A DNA stretch of 64,000 nucleotides from JABWCQ01 sp964587105 (lineage in GTDB: Bacteria > Electryoneota > RPQS01): contig CAZPKG010000008.1 in assembly GCA_964587105.1 (NCBI GenBank), positions 1 to 64,000 of the forward strand, written 5' to 3'. Made by a program: the position numbers and the translations under genes. Below the pieces are notes generated by a model. It did not search any database. It saw only the letters and a program-made list of their open reading frames with translations, and was not told where the DNA came from. Shown piece by piece: positions 27,630 through 36,125 of the stretch; position 1 is the first letter of the stretch; every line of letters begins with the position of its first letter.

Positions 27630-28972
27630 GGCTTTTCATCCATTAGAGATTGACCTGTGACAAAGCTTATTTGGTATGCGGCGAGCAGTCTGTCATAGCG
27701 TGCCGTAAGCTCGCGTACTTCGAGTTCGCGCAAAGCGGTTTGCGCATCGAGTAAGTCTGTCATTTGGGCGACGCCTTGCGCATAGCGAGCTTCAGTCACG
27801 CGCAGATTTTCGCGTCCGGATTTCAGTGCGGCGAGCGCGGCGGAGTGTCTGAGTTCCGCCGCTGAGCGCTCAGCTAATGCCTGTCTGACTTCAAGCTCAA
27901 CGCCTTCTTCAAACCGACGGACGTCGTGTTGGCCGGCTTGCGCGTCGAGAGTGGCTTTTTTCCATGCATTGCGATCCGTGCCCCCATGAAAAAGATTTAG
28001 TTTCGCTTGTCCCATGATTGCCCATGATGCGCCGTGATCGCCAAAGAGCTGGTGATCGTACCAATCATAGTGCGCCGTAACTCCGATCTGTGGCAGAAAT
28101 GTTGATCGTGCAACAGTTATCTCGGCTCGACCTGCTGCGAGTTTACTCCGCGCGGCTTGCAAGTCTGGGCGTTGTTCATGGGCCAACTGGACAGCGCTTG
28201 CTGGATCGACGCCGCGTTCGATGATGCTGTCTTGATCGGCTAACAGCACGACTTCATCTTGTGGACGCCCGCGCTGGAAATTCAGCGCGGCTTGCGCGAG
28301 TTTCTCCTGCTCTTCCGCACGTGCGGCGTACTCTCGAATTTCGGCCACGAACACCTCGGCTCGCAGAATGTCCGACGGCGCCAACATGCCCTGATTGTAA
28401 TACTCTTGAGCACGCTTTTGATGCATCTCAGCAGTTGCCAGAGAACGCTGCATTAGATCGCGGTATTCGCGTGCTTTGTTCAAATTCAGCCAGGCGGTTA
28501 CGGCGTCCAGTGCAACGGCTTCGCGTGTGCGACTCATGTCAAAGTCGGCGGCGCGGGCCATTTGGCTTGCTTGAAGCGTCCGCGCGTGCAGCATTCCACC
28601 TGTGAACACGGGTAGAGTCCCCTCCACTCGCGTCATATATGTATTGAGCAGATCGGGGTTATTCGGATCGTTGGCAGGATTACCGAACTCCGCCATGCTG
28701 AACCGCTCTTGATTCATTTGAAACGCGAATGCTTCCGCAGGATTGCCGGTTCGGACAAACGACTCAGAGAGATCTATTGACGGCAGTCGAAATCCGCGCG
28801 CTTGGCGAGCTTGAGCATGAGCGGCTTGCGAACGAGCTTCGGCGGCCTTCAACAGCGGATGATTTGCCTGCGCGTCTTGCATAGCCTGACGTGCGGTAAG
28901 CGGTTCCTGTGCCCACAAAAATATGGGGAGAAGCAGGGCCGGCAAGAAAATTCTGGTTGGGGTCATTTTCAT
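27626..28972 (-). CDS. TolC-family outer-membrane efflux channel
   Basis: The 448-residue channel forms the outer-membrane exit of the pump. It has a signal peptide (FLPALLLPIFLWAQ) and the two-fold repeat of long coiled helices typical of TolC. AVTAWLNLNKAREYRDLMQ and ARYAQGVAQMTDLLDAQTAL are the usual repeat ends. It is the first gene of the operon and lies directly behind a good promoter and a candidate operator. Confidence 0.92.
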   Translation of the reverse strand: MKMTPTRIFLPALLLPIFLWAQEPLTARQAMQDAQANHPLLKAAEARSQAAHAQARQARGFRLPSIDLSESFVRTGNPAEAFAFQMNQERFSMAEFGNPANDPNNPDLLNTYMTRVEGTLPVFTGGMLHARTLQASQMARAADFDMSRTREAVALDAVTAWLNLNKAREYRDLMQRSLATAEMHQKRAQEYYNQGMLAPSDILRAEVFVAEIREYAARAEEQEKLAQAALNFQRGRPQDEVVLLADQDSIIERGVDPASAVQLAHEQRPDLQAARSKLAAGRAEITVARSTFLPQIGVTAHYDWYDHQLFGDHGASWAIMGQAKLNLFHGGTDRNAWKKATLDAQAGQHDVRRFEEGVELEVRQALAERSAAELRHSAALAALKSGRENLRVTEARYAQGVAQMTDLLDAQTALRELEVRELTARYDRLLAAYQISFVTGQSLMDEKP

Positions 28973-28982
28973 AATATGGTCA

Positions 28983-28994
28983 TATAACGATATA
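28983..28994. promoter_or_regulatory. Candidate ArsR operator, with a second copy 100 bases away
   Basis: TATAACGATATA lies just downstream of the -10 box, where a repressor would block initiation. The core ATAACGATAT recurs at 29084-29093. Two such sites in the short region before tolC suggest cooperative binding by the operon's ArsR protein. This is inference from position. Confidence 0.45.
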
Positions 28995-28996
28995 GT

Positions 28997-29025
28997 AATA
29001 TAATAAACGATGATGTTGATTACAA
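28997..29025 (-). promoter_or_regulatory. Promoter of the efflux operon
   Basis: On the minus strand TTGTAA (29025-29020) is followed after 17 bases by TATATT (29002-28997), about 25 bases before the tolC ATG. This is a good housekeeping-type promoter. Confidence 0.65.
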
Positions 29026-29225
29026 GTTCCCGCAGTCACTTGTTATTTCTTGAAATATTGTTTTTTATAGTCTTACAAAATTGATAACGATATGGAGAGG
29101 CATAGGCTACTATAATCCGGACAATTGCTGCAGGGATACTCGACCGACGATTGTGAACCAAATCGCTCTATAAGGACTCGATTGCTGCCACGATTGCGTA
29201 GTGATCGCAATCACTTATACATCAA

Positions 29226-29255
29226 AAAAGGCATACCGTTTCTGATATGCCTTTT
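29226..29255. terminator. Intrinsic terminator, variant of the common family
   Basis: The stem AAAAGGCATA pairs with TATGCCTTTT across a loop containing GTTTCT. It closes the region between the efflux promoter and the end of the receiver gene at 29336. Confidence 0.75.
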
Positions 29256-29335
29256 AGTAAACGAGAATCCACTAAAATCACTTATTATGCGAGTTGACTT
29301 CGCGCCGACGTCTCATCGGGTTTCGGCAGTTTGAT

Positions 29336-29821
29336 CTAAACAAACGCCTTCACAATTTCGCGATGCAGGCTGTCGAGATCGCCGTATGCCCTGTTAATCT
29401 CGTCTATTTTTTCCTGGAGTTTTCGCATAAGTTGTTGTCTCTCAAGTCCATTCCTGAATATCAATAGCAGGTCACTGTTGTCCCACGGTTTTTCAATATA
29501 CTGGAACAATCCAACCTCGTTTATCGCTTTGATCGCATTCTCCTTGTCCGCATAACCGGTCAGAAGAATGCGCGGAATGTCCGGTCTCAACTGCCGTACC
29601 TTGGCAAGGAACGTTATTCCGTCCATTTCCGGCATTAGATAATCGGAAACAACCAAACTTATATCCTCAGATGACGCGATAAAATCCAGCGCCTGAATCG
29701 CTGATTTGAACGGAACGCAAGTATAATCCGTTTCGAGTTCAATCAACGAGCGAATACTGATCAACACCATTTCTTCGTCGTCCACGAGAACAATAGTCTG
29801 TGGATGATTCATTTCTGACAT
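29336..29821 (-). CDS. Single-domain response regulator
   Basis: The 161-residue protein is a stand-alone receiver. The acidic pair is in VLVDDEEMV, the phosphorylated Asp is in VVSDYLMPEMDG, the Thr is in LLTGYAD and the Lys is in IEKPWDN. After the receiver only a short helical tail follows (RQLMRKLQEKIDEINRAYGD), with no DNA-binding or enzyme domain. The start at 29821 is chosen because GGAG lies five bases before it. It is the last gene of the seven-gene operon that begins with a histidine kinase, and is the only response regulator nearby, so it is the likely phosphoacceptor. Confidence 0.88.
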   Translation of the reverse strand: MSEMNHPQTIVLVDDEEMVLISIRSLIELETDYTCVPFKSAIQALDFIASSEDISLVVSDYLMPEMDGITFLAKVRQLRPDIPRILLTGYADKENAIKAINEVGLFQYIEKPWDNSDLLLIFRNGLERQQLMRKLQEKIDEINRAYGDLDSLHREIVKAFV

Positions 29822-29866
29822 ACCTACTCCGTTATTCAACTTTTTCTCTTAACGTACGCAGCCGGT

Positions 29867-30280
29867 TTACCCTACTAAATTGCGAAGCTTTGTGGCAAGG
29901 ACTTTCAATACACCTTCCGTGATCTTTGAGTGGTCGGAAAGCAAATCTAAGAAGTCTTCCTTGTCTATTCGCAGCAATCTGCTCTCCTCCGATGACGTTG
30001 CGGTAACGATTCGGACTTCGTTATCGAAGAGCGCCCACGTTCCAAACACGTCCCTTGATTTCGCGACCATGACGTCGTGACCGCCGCGATGCAAACGAAT
30101 GCTCCCGTCAAGAACAAGGTACATGGAGTCGGAGACGTCTCCTTCAGAATAGATAACTTGTCCCGGTTCTGCCACCACTTCGTCTGCAATCATGGCGATG
30201 TAGGCAAGATCTTCGAGTGGGATTTTGGCAAACACGTCAACATCCTGCAGGAAGATTACCTTTTCAACGGTTGTCAGCAT
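29867..30280 (-). CDS. Cyclic-nucleotide-binding-fold protein with altered phosphate cassette
   Basis: The 137-residue protein is a single CAP-type beta-barrel without a DNA-binding domain. VIYSEGDVSDSMYLVLDGSI is the family core. The phosphate-binding cassette reads FGTWALFDNEVRIVTATS: the Glu usually found after the FG is replaced by Thr, while an Arg remains, so binding of cAMP or cGMP is doubtful. It starts ten bases after the HEAT-domain carrier gene. In other bacteria, carrier, HEAT and cNMP domains occur fused in one protein, so this may be the third part of the same unit. Confidence 0.82.
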   Translation of the reverse strand: MLTTVEKVIFLQDVDVFAKIPLEDLAYIAMIADEVVAEPGQVIYSEGDVSDSMYLVLDGSIRLHRGGHDVMVAKSRDVFGTWALFDNEVRIVTATSSEESRLLRIDKEDFLDLLSDHSKITEGVLKVLATKLRNLVG

Positions 30281-30290
30281 GGCTCATTTC

Positions 30291-33110
30291 TCACACAACA
30301 GTTGTTGACTTTCCAGTGCGTCTCAGACGCAATGCAGTTTCACGAACGACCGGGTTCTCATGTGACTCAAATTTCGTGTGATCTCGGCTTTCGGTATCTG
30401 GCTCTTTGAACCAAAGCAAAAATAATGCTGCCGTTTGCAGCCAGTGATCGTCTCCGTCAAGCAATACATTTAGTCCAGCCGACTCGGACGTAATTTTGAG
30501 TTCAAAGAGGCTTGCACCGAACTCCACGAGTTCTTGCCGACGCGAACATTCCGCAATTGGAATAAGCGCCGATTTCATCCCCGGCTTCAGCACAAGCTCT
30601 AAGAGTTCTATTGCGTTCGCTCGCTGTTCAGGCGCATCGCTGGTTACTCCAAGATATGCATGATACATATCTTTGGCCGAGTGTTTCAAACCAAGCAGCC
30701 GGAAAATTCGTTCCAAGCAATCCGCTACTTTCTCCTTCAAAGCGCGTATCAAAAGTCTGCGGGCAACGTCTTCCTGATTGTGCAGTTCCGTCGTGAGACC
30801 GAGTACGAGTTTATCCTCGACGCAGCTCAGGATGCTCACCAGTTCATAGTAGCTTCGGGTTTCCATCCAGATCGCTTGATCGAGTTTTTTCGGCCTGATC
30901 TTGAGGCTGGTATCGCGGACTCGCATTCTATTTAGCGCACGGATTACCTCATAGCGAAGCTTGACATTTTCCAGACCCAAACTTTCGGACAAAAGATTGA
31001 AGCACTTCTGCGTTCCAATCATGGACAACACTCTGGGCAGCTCGAATCGAATCCTGTAGCTAATTTCTGGATCACACAACATAGCCGCCAACCTCTCCGC
31101 AAGTGGTTCGCCATACTCCGAAAGCGCTTCTCGAGCGCATTTCCTGCGATGTTTGCTTTCAAGCTGCGTAAGCAAGATATCCACAAGCCGCTCATTACGA
31201 ATCCTCCCGGCGCTTAGAGCGGCGTGCGATGCAACCTCGTGGGACTCAGAAATCAGCAGGATTTCAACGGCACGACTGAACTCTTCGTGCGGCGCAATGC
31301 TTAGCGCTTCAGACATGGCCCGTCCAATTTCCAGCGAATGCGTTCCATTTTCGATCTGAACTCGAAACTCATTGTAGATTCTTCTCAAGTCAACTGAGGA
31401 TCGAAACTCGTTATCTGCCACCCATTCTTTCGCTGCGGCTACGATTGCTGCCGCCCTTATCCGTTCATCAGGACTCGCCACAAAACCATTTACGGTCTCC
31501 AGTTTTCTATTAGAACGGCGAATAAGGTATCTTGTTGCAGCGACGCGGACTTCCGGCTGCTCGTGAACGGCGTGCCTGCCGGCCTGTTCTGAAAGGTCAA
31601 CGGTTGGAATCGTCCGAGCAATTCTGTAGACGCTGCGAAGCACGCCGCCCGAAGAGTTATCCGCCAGTCGGTTCAAATGCGAAGCAAGCCTTTTGTCGCC
31701 CATATTTTCAAGATAGCCAAGCGCCATCAGGAGTTGCCTGTCATTCTTGCTCTCTAAAAGCTCGAACAAATGATCAGCGCGCATGGTGGAATAGATCTCG
31801 TATGAAATATCCTCCGGCTGGATCGTACGCTTACTAATTGCTTGCCGGAATGCATTCATGTAATCCACTCTTGCGAATGCAATAAGAACAAGCCAAACAA
31901 CTGACAACGTCAGAATGACCGCGCTGAGATTGCGGACATCGGCGATATCAAAGAACAACAACACGAGAATGATTGCGCCTGCAAGTCCCGTTGAAAGGTT
32001 GTCGATCGCAACGTCGATTAATGCTTTTACCCGATTCTTGAGTCTCATTGGAACGGGTAACCCCAGCAATTCAAGCCCGGCTTTGTGCAGCGATTGTTTC
32101 AGCCCGCCCTCGCCAACCTTGAGTGCGGAAGCCGCCCATAATGTCGGGAAGAAAATGACTGCGCTCGCGCCTGCGATAATGGTTACCGGCAAGAACATCA
32201 GCGCATTGCTCACGCCAAAGGACTTAAGAATGCGGCTCGTTGCGAGAATCTGAATGAAGAATGATGCGATACTCAAGTTCGACATCCAGAAACCGAAAAA
32301 GGCAGTCATCTCATCAGAATCATTGATATTCTCTGCCGCCAGCACGCTGAATTGGTAATCAATGAGCGTGCCGACAACGACTCCAATACCAACAATGACC
32401 GCGAGGTAAATGACAAGTCTTGATTGCAGAAGCAGCGTCCAGGGACTTGATTCCACCTGTAATGATTTTTGACGCTCCTGACGTCTCAGCCGCTCGCCAT
32501 ATGTTGCACGGGCGCTGTGTTTCCAAATAACATATTGCAAGACGAGACATATTGCCAGAAACGCATAACAAAAGTGCAGCATTCCAGTCGTGTGAAACGT
32601 CGATGCGAGCGCAGAAGTCAGATAGCCGCCAAGAATTCCGCCGGCAATTGCCCCGGAACCAATCACGCTAAACAATCGCTTTGCTTCCCGCGCGTTGAAC
32701 ACATAATTCGCTAAGAGCCAAAATTGCGTCGTGGTAATCAGTCCGTAAATGGTTACCCAAACGTAGAATGCGTAGATAAACCATTCGGCCTGATACTTAA
32801 TCGACAAGAGGAACCAAATTAGCAACAATGAAACAATCGACGCGATCGTTGTTCCTGCAATCAACCGATTCAGCCGAATGTGTTTGGACGCTCTATTGTA
32901 GAGTACAACGAATAATGGAGTGACACACGCGATCAGCAGAAAAACGTAGGGCAGCGTTTCAGGGCCTTCGTGCGTCAAAAATAGGGACGTCCTGACTGGT
33001 TTTACAATCGTCAATGATGCGATCACCAGAAAACTGTATGCGAACATGATCGCCGTCCGAGTTTCTTCACCCGGGCGAACATCAAACAGCTTTCTAATAA
33101 AGGTTATCAC
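30291..33110 (-). CDS. ATP/ADP carrier-family translocase fused to HEAT repeats
   Basis: The 939-residue protein has two parts. Residues 1 to about 410 form a 12-helix carrier of the Npt1/Npt2 (Tlc) nucleotide transporter family. Hallmarks are IVKPVRTSLFLTHEGPETLP near the first helix, QFWLLANYVFNAREAKRLFS, and GAIAGGILGGYL. Residues about 430-930 are soluble alpha-helical HEAT-like repeats, with many short helical pairs such as RLASHLNRLADNSSGGVLRS and repeated alanine/arginine helices. The family exchanges ATP and ADP in obligate parasites and plastids; the direction in a free-living cell is unknown. The HEAT part faces the cytoplasm and may hold partners such as the cNMP-fold protein encoded next. 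Confidence 0.88.
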   Translation of the reverse strand: MITFIRKLFDVRPGEETRTAIMFAYSFLVIASLTIVKPVRTSLFLTHEGPETLPYVFLLIACVTPLFVVLYNRASKHIRLNRLIAGTTIASIVSLLLIWFLLSIKYQAEWFIYAFYVWVTIYGLITTTQFWLLANYVFNAREAKRLFSVIGSGAIAGGILGGYLTSALASTFHTTGMLHFCYAFLAICLVLQYVIWKHSARATYGERLRRQERQKSLQVESSPWTLLLQSRLVIYLAVIVGIGVVVGTLIDYQFSVLAAENINDSDEMTAFFGFWMSNLSIASFFIQILATSRILKSFGVSNALMFLPVTIIAGASAVIFFPTLWAASALKVGEGGLKQSLHKAGLELLGLPVPMRLKNRVKALIDVAIDNLSTGLAGAIILVLLFFDIADVRNLSAVILTLSVVWLVLIAFARVDYMNAFRQAISKRTIQPEDISYEIYSTMRADHLFELLESKNDRQLLMALGYLENMGDKRLASHLNRLADNSSGGVLRSVYRIARTIPTVDLSEQAGRHAVHEQPEVRVAATRYLIRRSNRKLETVNGFVASPDERIRAAAIVAAAKEWVADNEFRSSVDLRRIYNEFRVQIENGTHSLEIGRAMSEALSIAPHEEFSRAVEILLISESHEVASHAALSAGRIRNERLVDILLTQLESKHRRKCAREALSEYGEPLAERLAAMLCDPEISYRIRFELPRVLSMIGTQKCFNLLSESLGLENVKLRYEVIRALNRMRVRDTSLKIRPKKLDQAIWMETRSYYELVSILSCVEDKLVLGLTTELHNQEDVARRLLIRALKEKVADCLERIFRLLGLKHSAKDMYHAYLGVTSDAPEQRANAIELLELVLKPGMKSALIPIAECSRRQELVEFGASLFELKITSESAGLNVLLDGDDHWLQTAALFLLWFKEPDTESRDHTKFESHENPVVRETALRLRRTGKSTTVV

Positions 33111-33131
33111 GGAGGATGCGTTATCTATTGC

Positions 33132-34442
33132 TTACTTTGCCGTCAATTGTTCGAAGCGTCGACCTGCGTAACGAACGGCACCCAGCCAGACGACAACCAG
33201 TGCAATCGTCAGCAAGGACAGGTATCTAATGCTGTCGAACTCCACAAATAAAGAAGTCACAATTAAGCTCACTCCAACTGCAATCGCCTTTGCAAATCGC
33301 TGCACAAACATATCGATGAATGCTTTGGCCTTATATTTCTCGTCTTTAGAGGTCGGGACATATAAAGTCTCTTTTGATGACTGATTGATCGAATAGCTGA
33401 AGCCATTATCGACGGTATTCAGAGAGCTTCCAACCAATAGAATTGGAAACACAAGAAAGCCTGCGGAACCAACCAATATCGATACGGGAAGCACCATGAG
33501 AGCTACGGTCAAGCCAAACCTTGTCATGACAAAGCTTGTCAGGAACAGCTGAACAAACATTGAGATCCAATTGGTTATTGCAAACACCATTGAAAACTGC
33601 CGACCAATCTCATCTCCGTCCAAATAGTGCGAAATTGTAGAGGTGAACTGAAAGTCAAGTAACGTGGATACGATTTCATAAAGCCCAACGACGCACGCAA
33701 TTGCCAAAAGGTACTTAGATGTGAAGACTAACTGCGCACCTTCGATCGCGGGGTTCCCTTGCTTCAGCTTGCCGTCGGCAGTGACAAGCGAATCTATTTT
33801 ATCTCGCTTTGAAATATTGCGTCCAGCCGACATCGCAATCACGCTGATGGCGATGGCGATGGCGAAGCAGACCCACAGCCAATCAACTCTATCCATTTCG
33901 TCAATCCAAACGCGAACGACGCTTGTTCCGAACACGCCGCCAACAACGCCTCCCAAGCCAATCAAGCCGTAGAGCCGTTTCGCCTCGGAAGGAGTCACAC
34001 TGTCATTCAAAAACACAAAGAACGTCGCGACCATCAATGTGCTGAACAGATCACCGAAAAGATAGAACGTCCATACGGTCAAATCCGCCGGATTGCCGAT
34101 GAGCGGAATATAGAGTGCATATCCTGCCAGAAAAAATGCGCAGAAACAATAAGTCAATTGCTCCCGACGGAAATGCCGGCTAAGCCATGTAAAGGCGATA
34201 ACCGCAACAATCGCCACAAGCATGTTCAAGACTTTTGCAATAAGCTCCGCCTGTGACGCAGACATATGCCAAAAGAACAAAGTGAAGCCGGATGAGTCGT
34301 AGAACTGAATGAACAGCGATTTCTTGATCGGTTTAAGAATCCAAAAGCTTGTGATGACGAGAAAGAAATAGCTGAACATGAGCAGCGCGAGTGGAAGTTC
34401 GTGCCGCCGGATATCAAGTACTGCCTTGAAAGGATTGGGCAT
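33132..34442 (-). CDS. ATP/ADP carrier-family translocase (Npt1/Npt2 type)
   Basis: The 436-residue protein is a second, stand-alone carrier of the same family, with about twelve hydrophobic helices. Family features are ILKPIKKSLFIQFYDSSGF near the first helix, FVFLNDSVTPSEAKRLYGLI, and GGVVGGVFGTSVV. It lies 12 bases downstream of the kinase-like lipoprotein gene and 21 bases upstream of the larger carrier gene. Two paralogous carriers in one operon suggest a heterodimer or two different nucleotide exchanges. A free-living cell has no host ATP to import, so export into the periplasm is an attractive alternative. Confidence 0.88.
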   Translation of the reverse strand: MPNPFKAVLDIRRHELPLALLMFSYFFLVITSFWILKPIKKSLFIQFYDSSGFTLFFWHMSASQAELIAKVLNMLVAIVAVIAFTWLSRHFRREQLTYCFCAFFLAGYALYIPLIGNPADLTVWTFYLFGDLFSTLMVATFFVFLNDSVTPSEAKRLYGLIGLGGVVGGVFGTSVVRVWIDEMDRVDWLWVCFAIAIAISVIAMSAGRNISKRDKIDSLVTADGKLKQGNPAIEGAQLVFTSKYLLAIACVVGLYEIVSTLLDFQFTSTISHYLDGDEIGRQFSMVFAITNWISMFVQLFLTSFVMTRFGLTVALMVLPVSILVGSAGFLVFPILLVGSSLNTVDNGFSYSINQSSKETLYVPTSKDEKYKAKAFIDMFVQRFAKAIAVGVSLIVTSLFVEFDSIRYLSLLTIALVVVWLGAVRYAGRRFEQLTAK

Positions 34443-34454
34443 TTGATGTTCAGT

Positions 34455-36125
34455 CTAAGACTTGCGTTCTATACCGACAATTGCGAGAGCATCAGCAACC
34501 TGCTCAAGATATACGAAGACCGAGTGACTCCATTTGCCGTCACGGGCGACTTGGAACTCTACGCCAATCTGGTCGCCGGCTTCTGAAATAACTTTTAGCG
34601 ACATATTGTCAACAAATGTTGTGTCTCCAAGATTCTGCCAGTCTTCGACTCGCTGTCCGTTCACGCGAATTCTGTATCGGTAGGTTGAATTGGCCGAGCT
34701 TTCAAATCCACCTAATACTCCGAGGTCGCAGAATTGAAGTCCGTGCTCTGTCATTTCAAAGCGATCGAGTGGGGCAAGCCTGTTGAACCAGTACCGGCAG
34801 ACAATCTCTCTGCGCTCCATCAAAATGCGAACAAGATAATCTTCGGCGGCTTTGTCATTGTAGTTTGCAGACTGAACAGCGGCACGTATTTGTGGCTCCG
34901 TGAACGATGCCACGATTTTTGCGCCCCAATAGGCGTCACGCGGGGTATAATACTCAAAGGCCCGAGTTGGGAAGATGAACTTGAAACTCTTGGGATGAAA
35001 GTTAGCTGAACTGAACCGCCCGATTTCAGGATAAATGACGGGTTCCTGATAGTCTCGCGGACGGCGCACCAGACCAAGCTCGAGCGTCTTGTTCAACATG
35101 TGAACCGGATCCATATATGGTTCTGAACCGCGATCAGCAGGTTTCGCTCCACCCGGATGACTTCCGAGTGCAGCACCAAAGTCTATCAAGTAGTGGCGCA
35201 CGTAGTTGACGCCGTCGTCTTGAGTGTATCCATCCAAAAAATTGCTGATATTCGTGTCATAGTGACCAAGCCAAGCGAAAATAACGCGCATCCCGCGTAA
35301 TTCCCGCCTGTGTTCATGTGGAACAATATCGTTGGGATCGTCTGACCGCGTTCCTTTCAATTGAAACGGGCCGATCGGTTTGCCGTCAATGTATTTGCTG
35401 GCCATCCCTTGAATCTTCCCATCTCCGGTAAGCTCGACTTTGGCAAGTATGTCGGCCAAGTCGTGCTCATTCATCGTGCGTTTCACACCGTCCTGTCCGG
35501 TATACTTGACTCCCTCGCCGATCTTCAGGATTGCGGGATCAAAAGTCACCAGATAGTTTTCCGGGACATTGTACCCAGCGGCATACAATAGCTTTGTTAC
35601 GATTACGTCGGTTGTGCTGTTCAAGCCATTGTTACCCGGCGGATCGAGTTTGATGACATACGAGTCGCCGCGCGAGTCTCGTATCGTAAAACCCGGTGTG
35701 ACTCCGACGGTTTTTGCGCGAATGATCGTCCAACCCTGTGTTTGATCAGGACCATCCACTGTGTTCGGTCCGCGGAATACCTCTTCTGGACTTAGCGGAA
35801 AGGTAGAATTGCGATTCGTAAACCAACTTGAATTTGCCACTTCGTCAAAAGCGTCTGCGTTCAAGGCTTCTTTGGGCGCCCCCACGGCCTTGCGAATCCA
35901 ACGACTGAAGTCAAGAGCGTCCGCGCCAGGTTGAACCATTTGCCTTTGAAATCCATCCCACAAAATATGAGTTTCTAAATTCTCGGGACACACAGGTACA
36001 TGCTCGCGATCATCAGGCAAATCCTGCGGAGGTACAAAGCGATGCGAGCTTGAGCAGCCTGTGAGGCTAAGCCAAAGACAAACGAAAATTGCACTCATCA
36101 TATAGTTGGCACGTCTGTTCGTCAT
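34455..36125 (-). CDS. Lipoprotein with protein/lipid-kinase-like catalytic motifs
   Basis: The 556-residue protein has a lipobox (LWLSLTGCSS) and is therefore membrane-anchored outside the cytoplasm. The central part carries kinase-like elements in the correct order: SYVIKLDPP with a candidate ATP-binding Lys159, a hinge-like SKYIDGKPIG, then GHYDTNISNFLD matching HxDxxxxN (Asp290, Asn295), and HYLIDFGAALGS with DFG at 315-317. The last resembles PI3/4-kinase-like and other atypical kinases more than Ser/Thr kinases. A beta-rich domain of about 90 residues follows. The start overlaps the stop of the Omp85-like gene by four bases. I know no named family; kinase activity is inferred from motifs. 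Confidence 0.62.
   Translation of the reverse strand: MTNRRANYMMSAIFVCLWLSLTGCSSSHRFVPPQDLPDDREHVPVCPENLETHILWDGFQRQMVQPGADALDFSRWIRKAVGAPKEALNADAFDEVANSSWFTNRNSTFPLSPEEVFRGPNTVDGPDQTQGWTIIRAKTVGVTPGFTIRDSRGDSYVIKLDPPGNNGLNSTTDVIVTKLLYAAGYNVPENYLVTFDPAILKIGEGVKYTGQDGVKRTMNEHDLADILAKVELTGDGKIQGMASKYIDGKPIGPFQLKGTRSDDPNDIVPHEHRRELRGMRVIFAWLGHYDTNISNFLDGYTQDDGVNYVRHYLIDFGAALGSHPGGAKPADRGSEPYMDPVHMLNKTLELGLVRRPRDYQEPVIYPEIGRFSSANFHPKSFKFIFPTRAFEYYTPRDAYWGAKIVASFTEPQIRAAVQSANYNDKAAEDYLVRILMERREIVCRYWFNRLAPLDRFEMTEHGLQFCDLGVLGGFESSANSTYRYRIRVNGQRVEDWQNLGDTTFVDNMSLKVISEAGDQIGVEFQVARDGKWSHSVFVYLEQVADALAIVGIERKS

Noticed and set aside
29125..29334. Open frame of 69 codons on the plus strand before the receiver gene
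   Set aside because: It runs through the terminator hairpin at 29226-29255 and has no family resemblance or ribosome-binding site.
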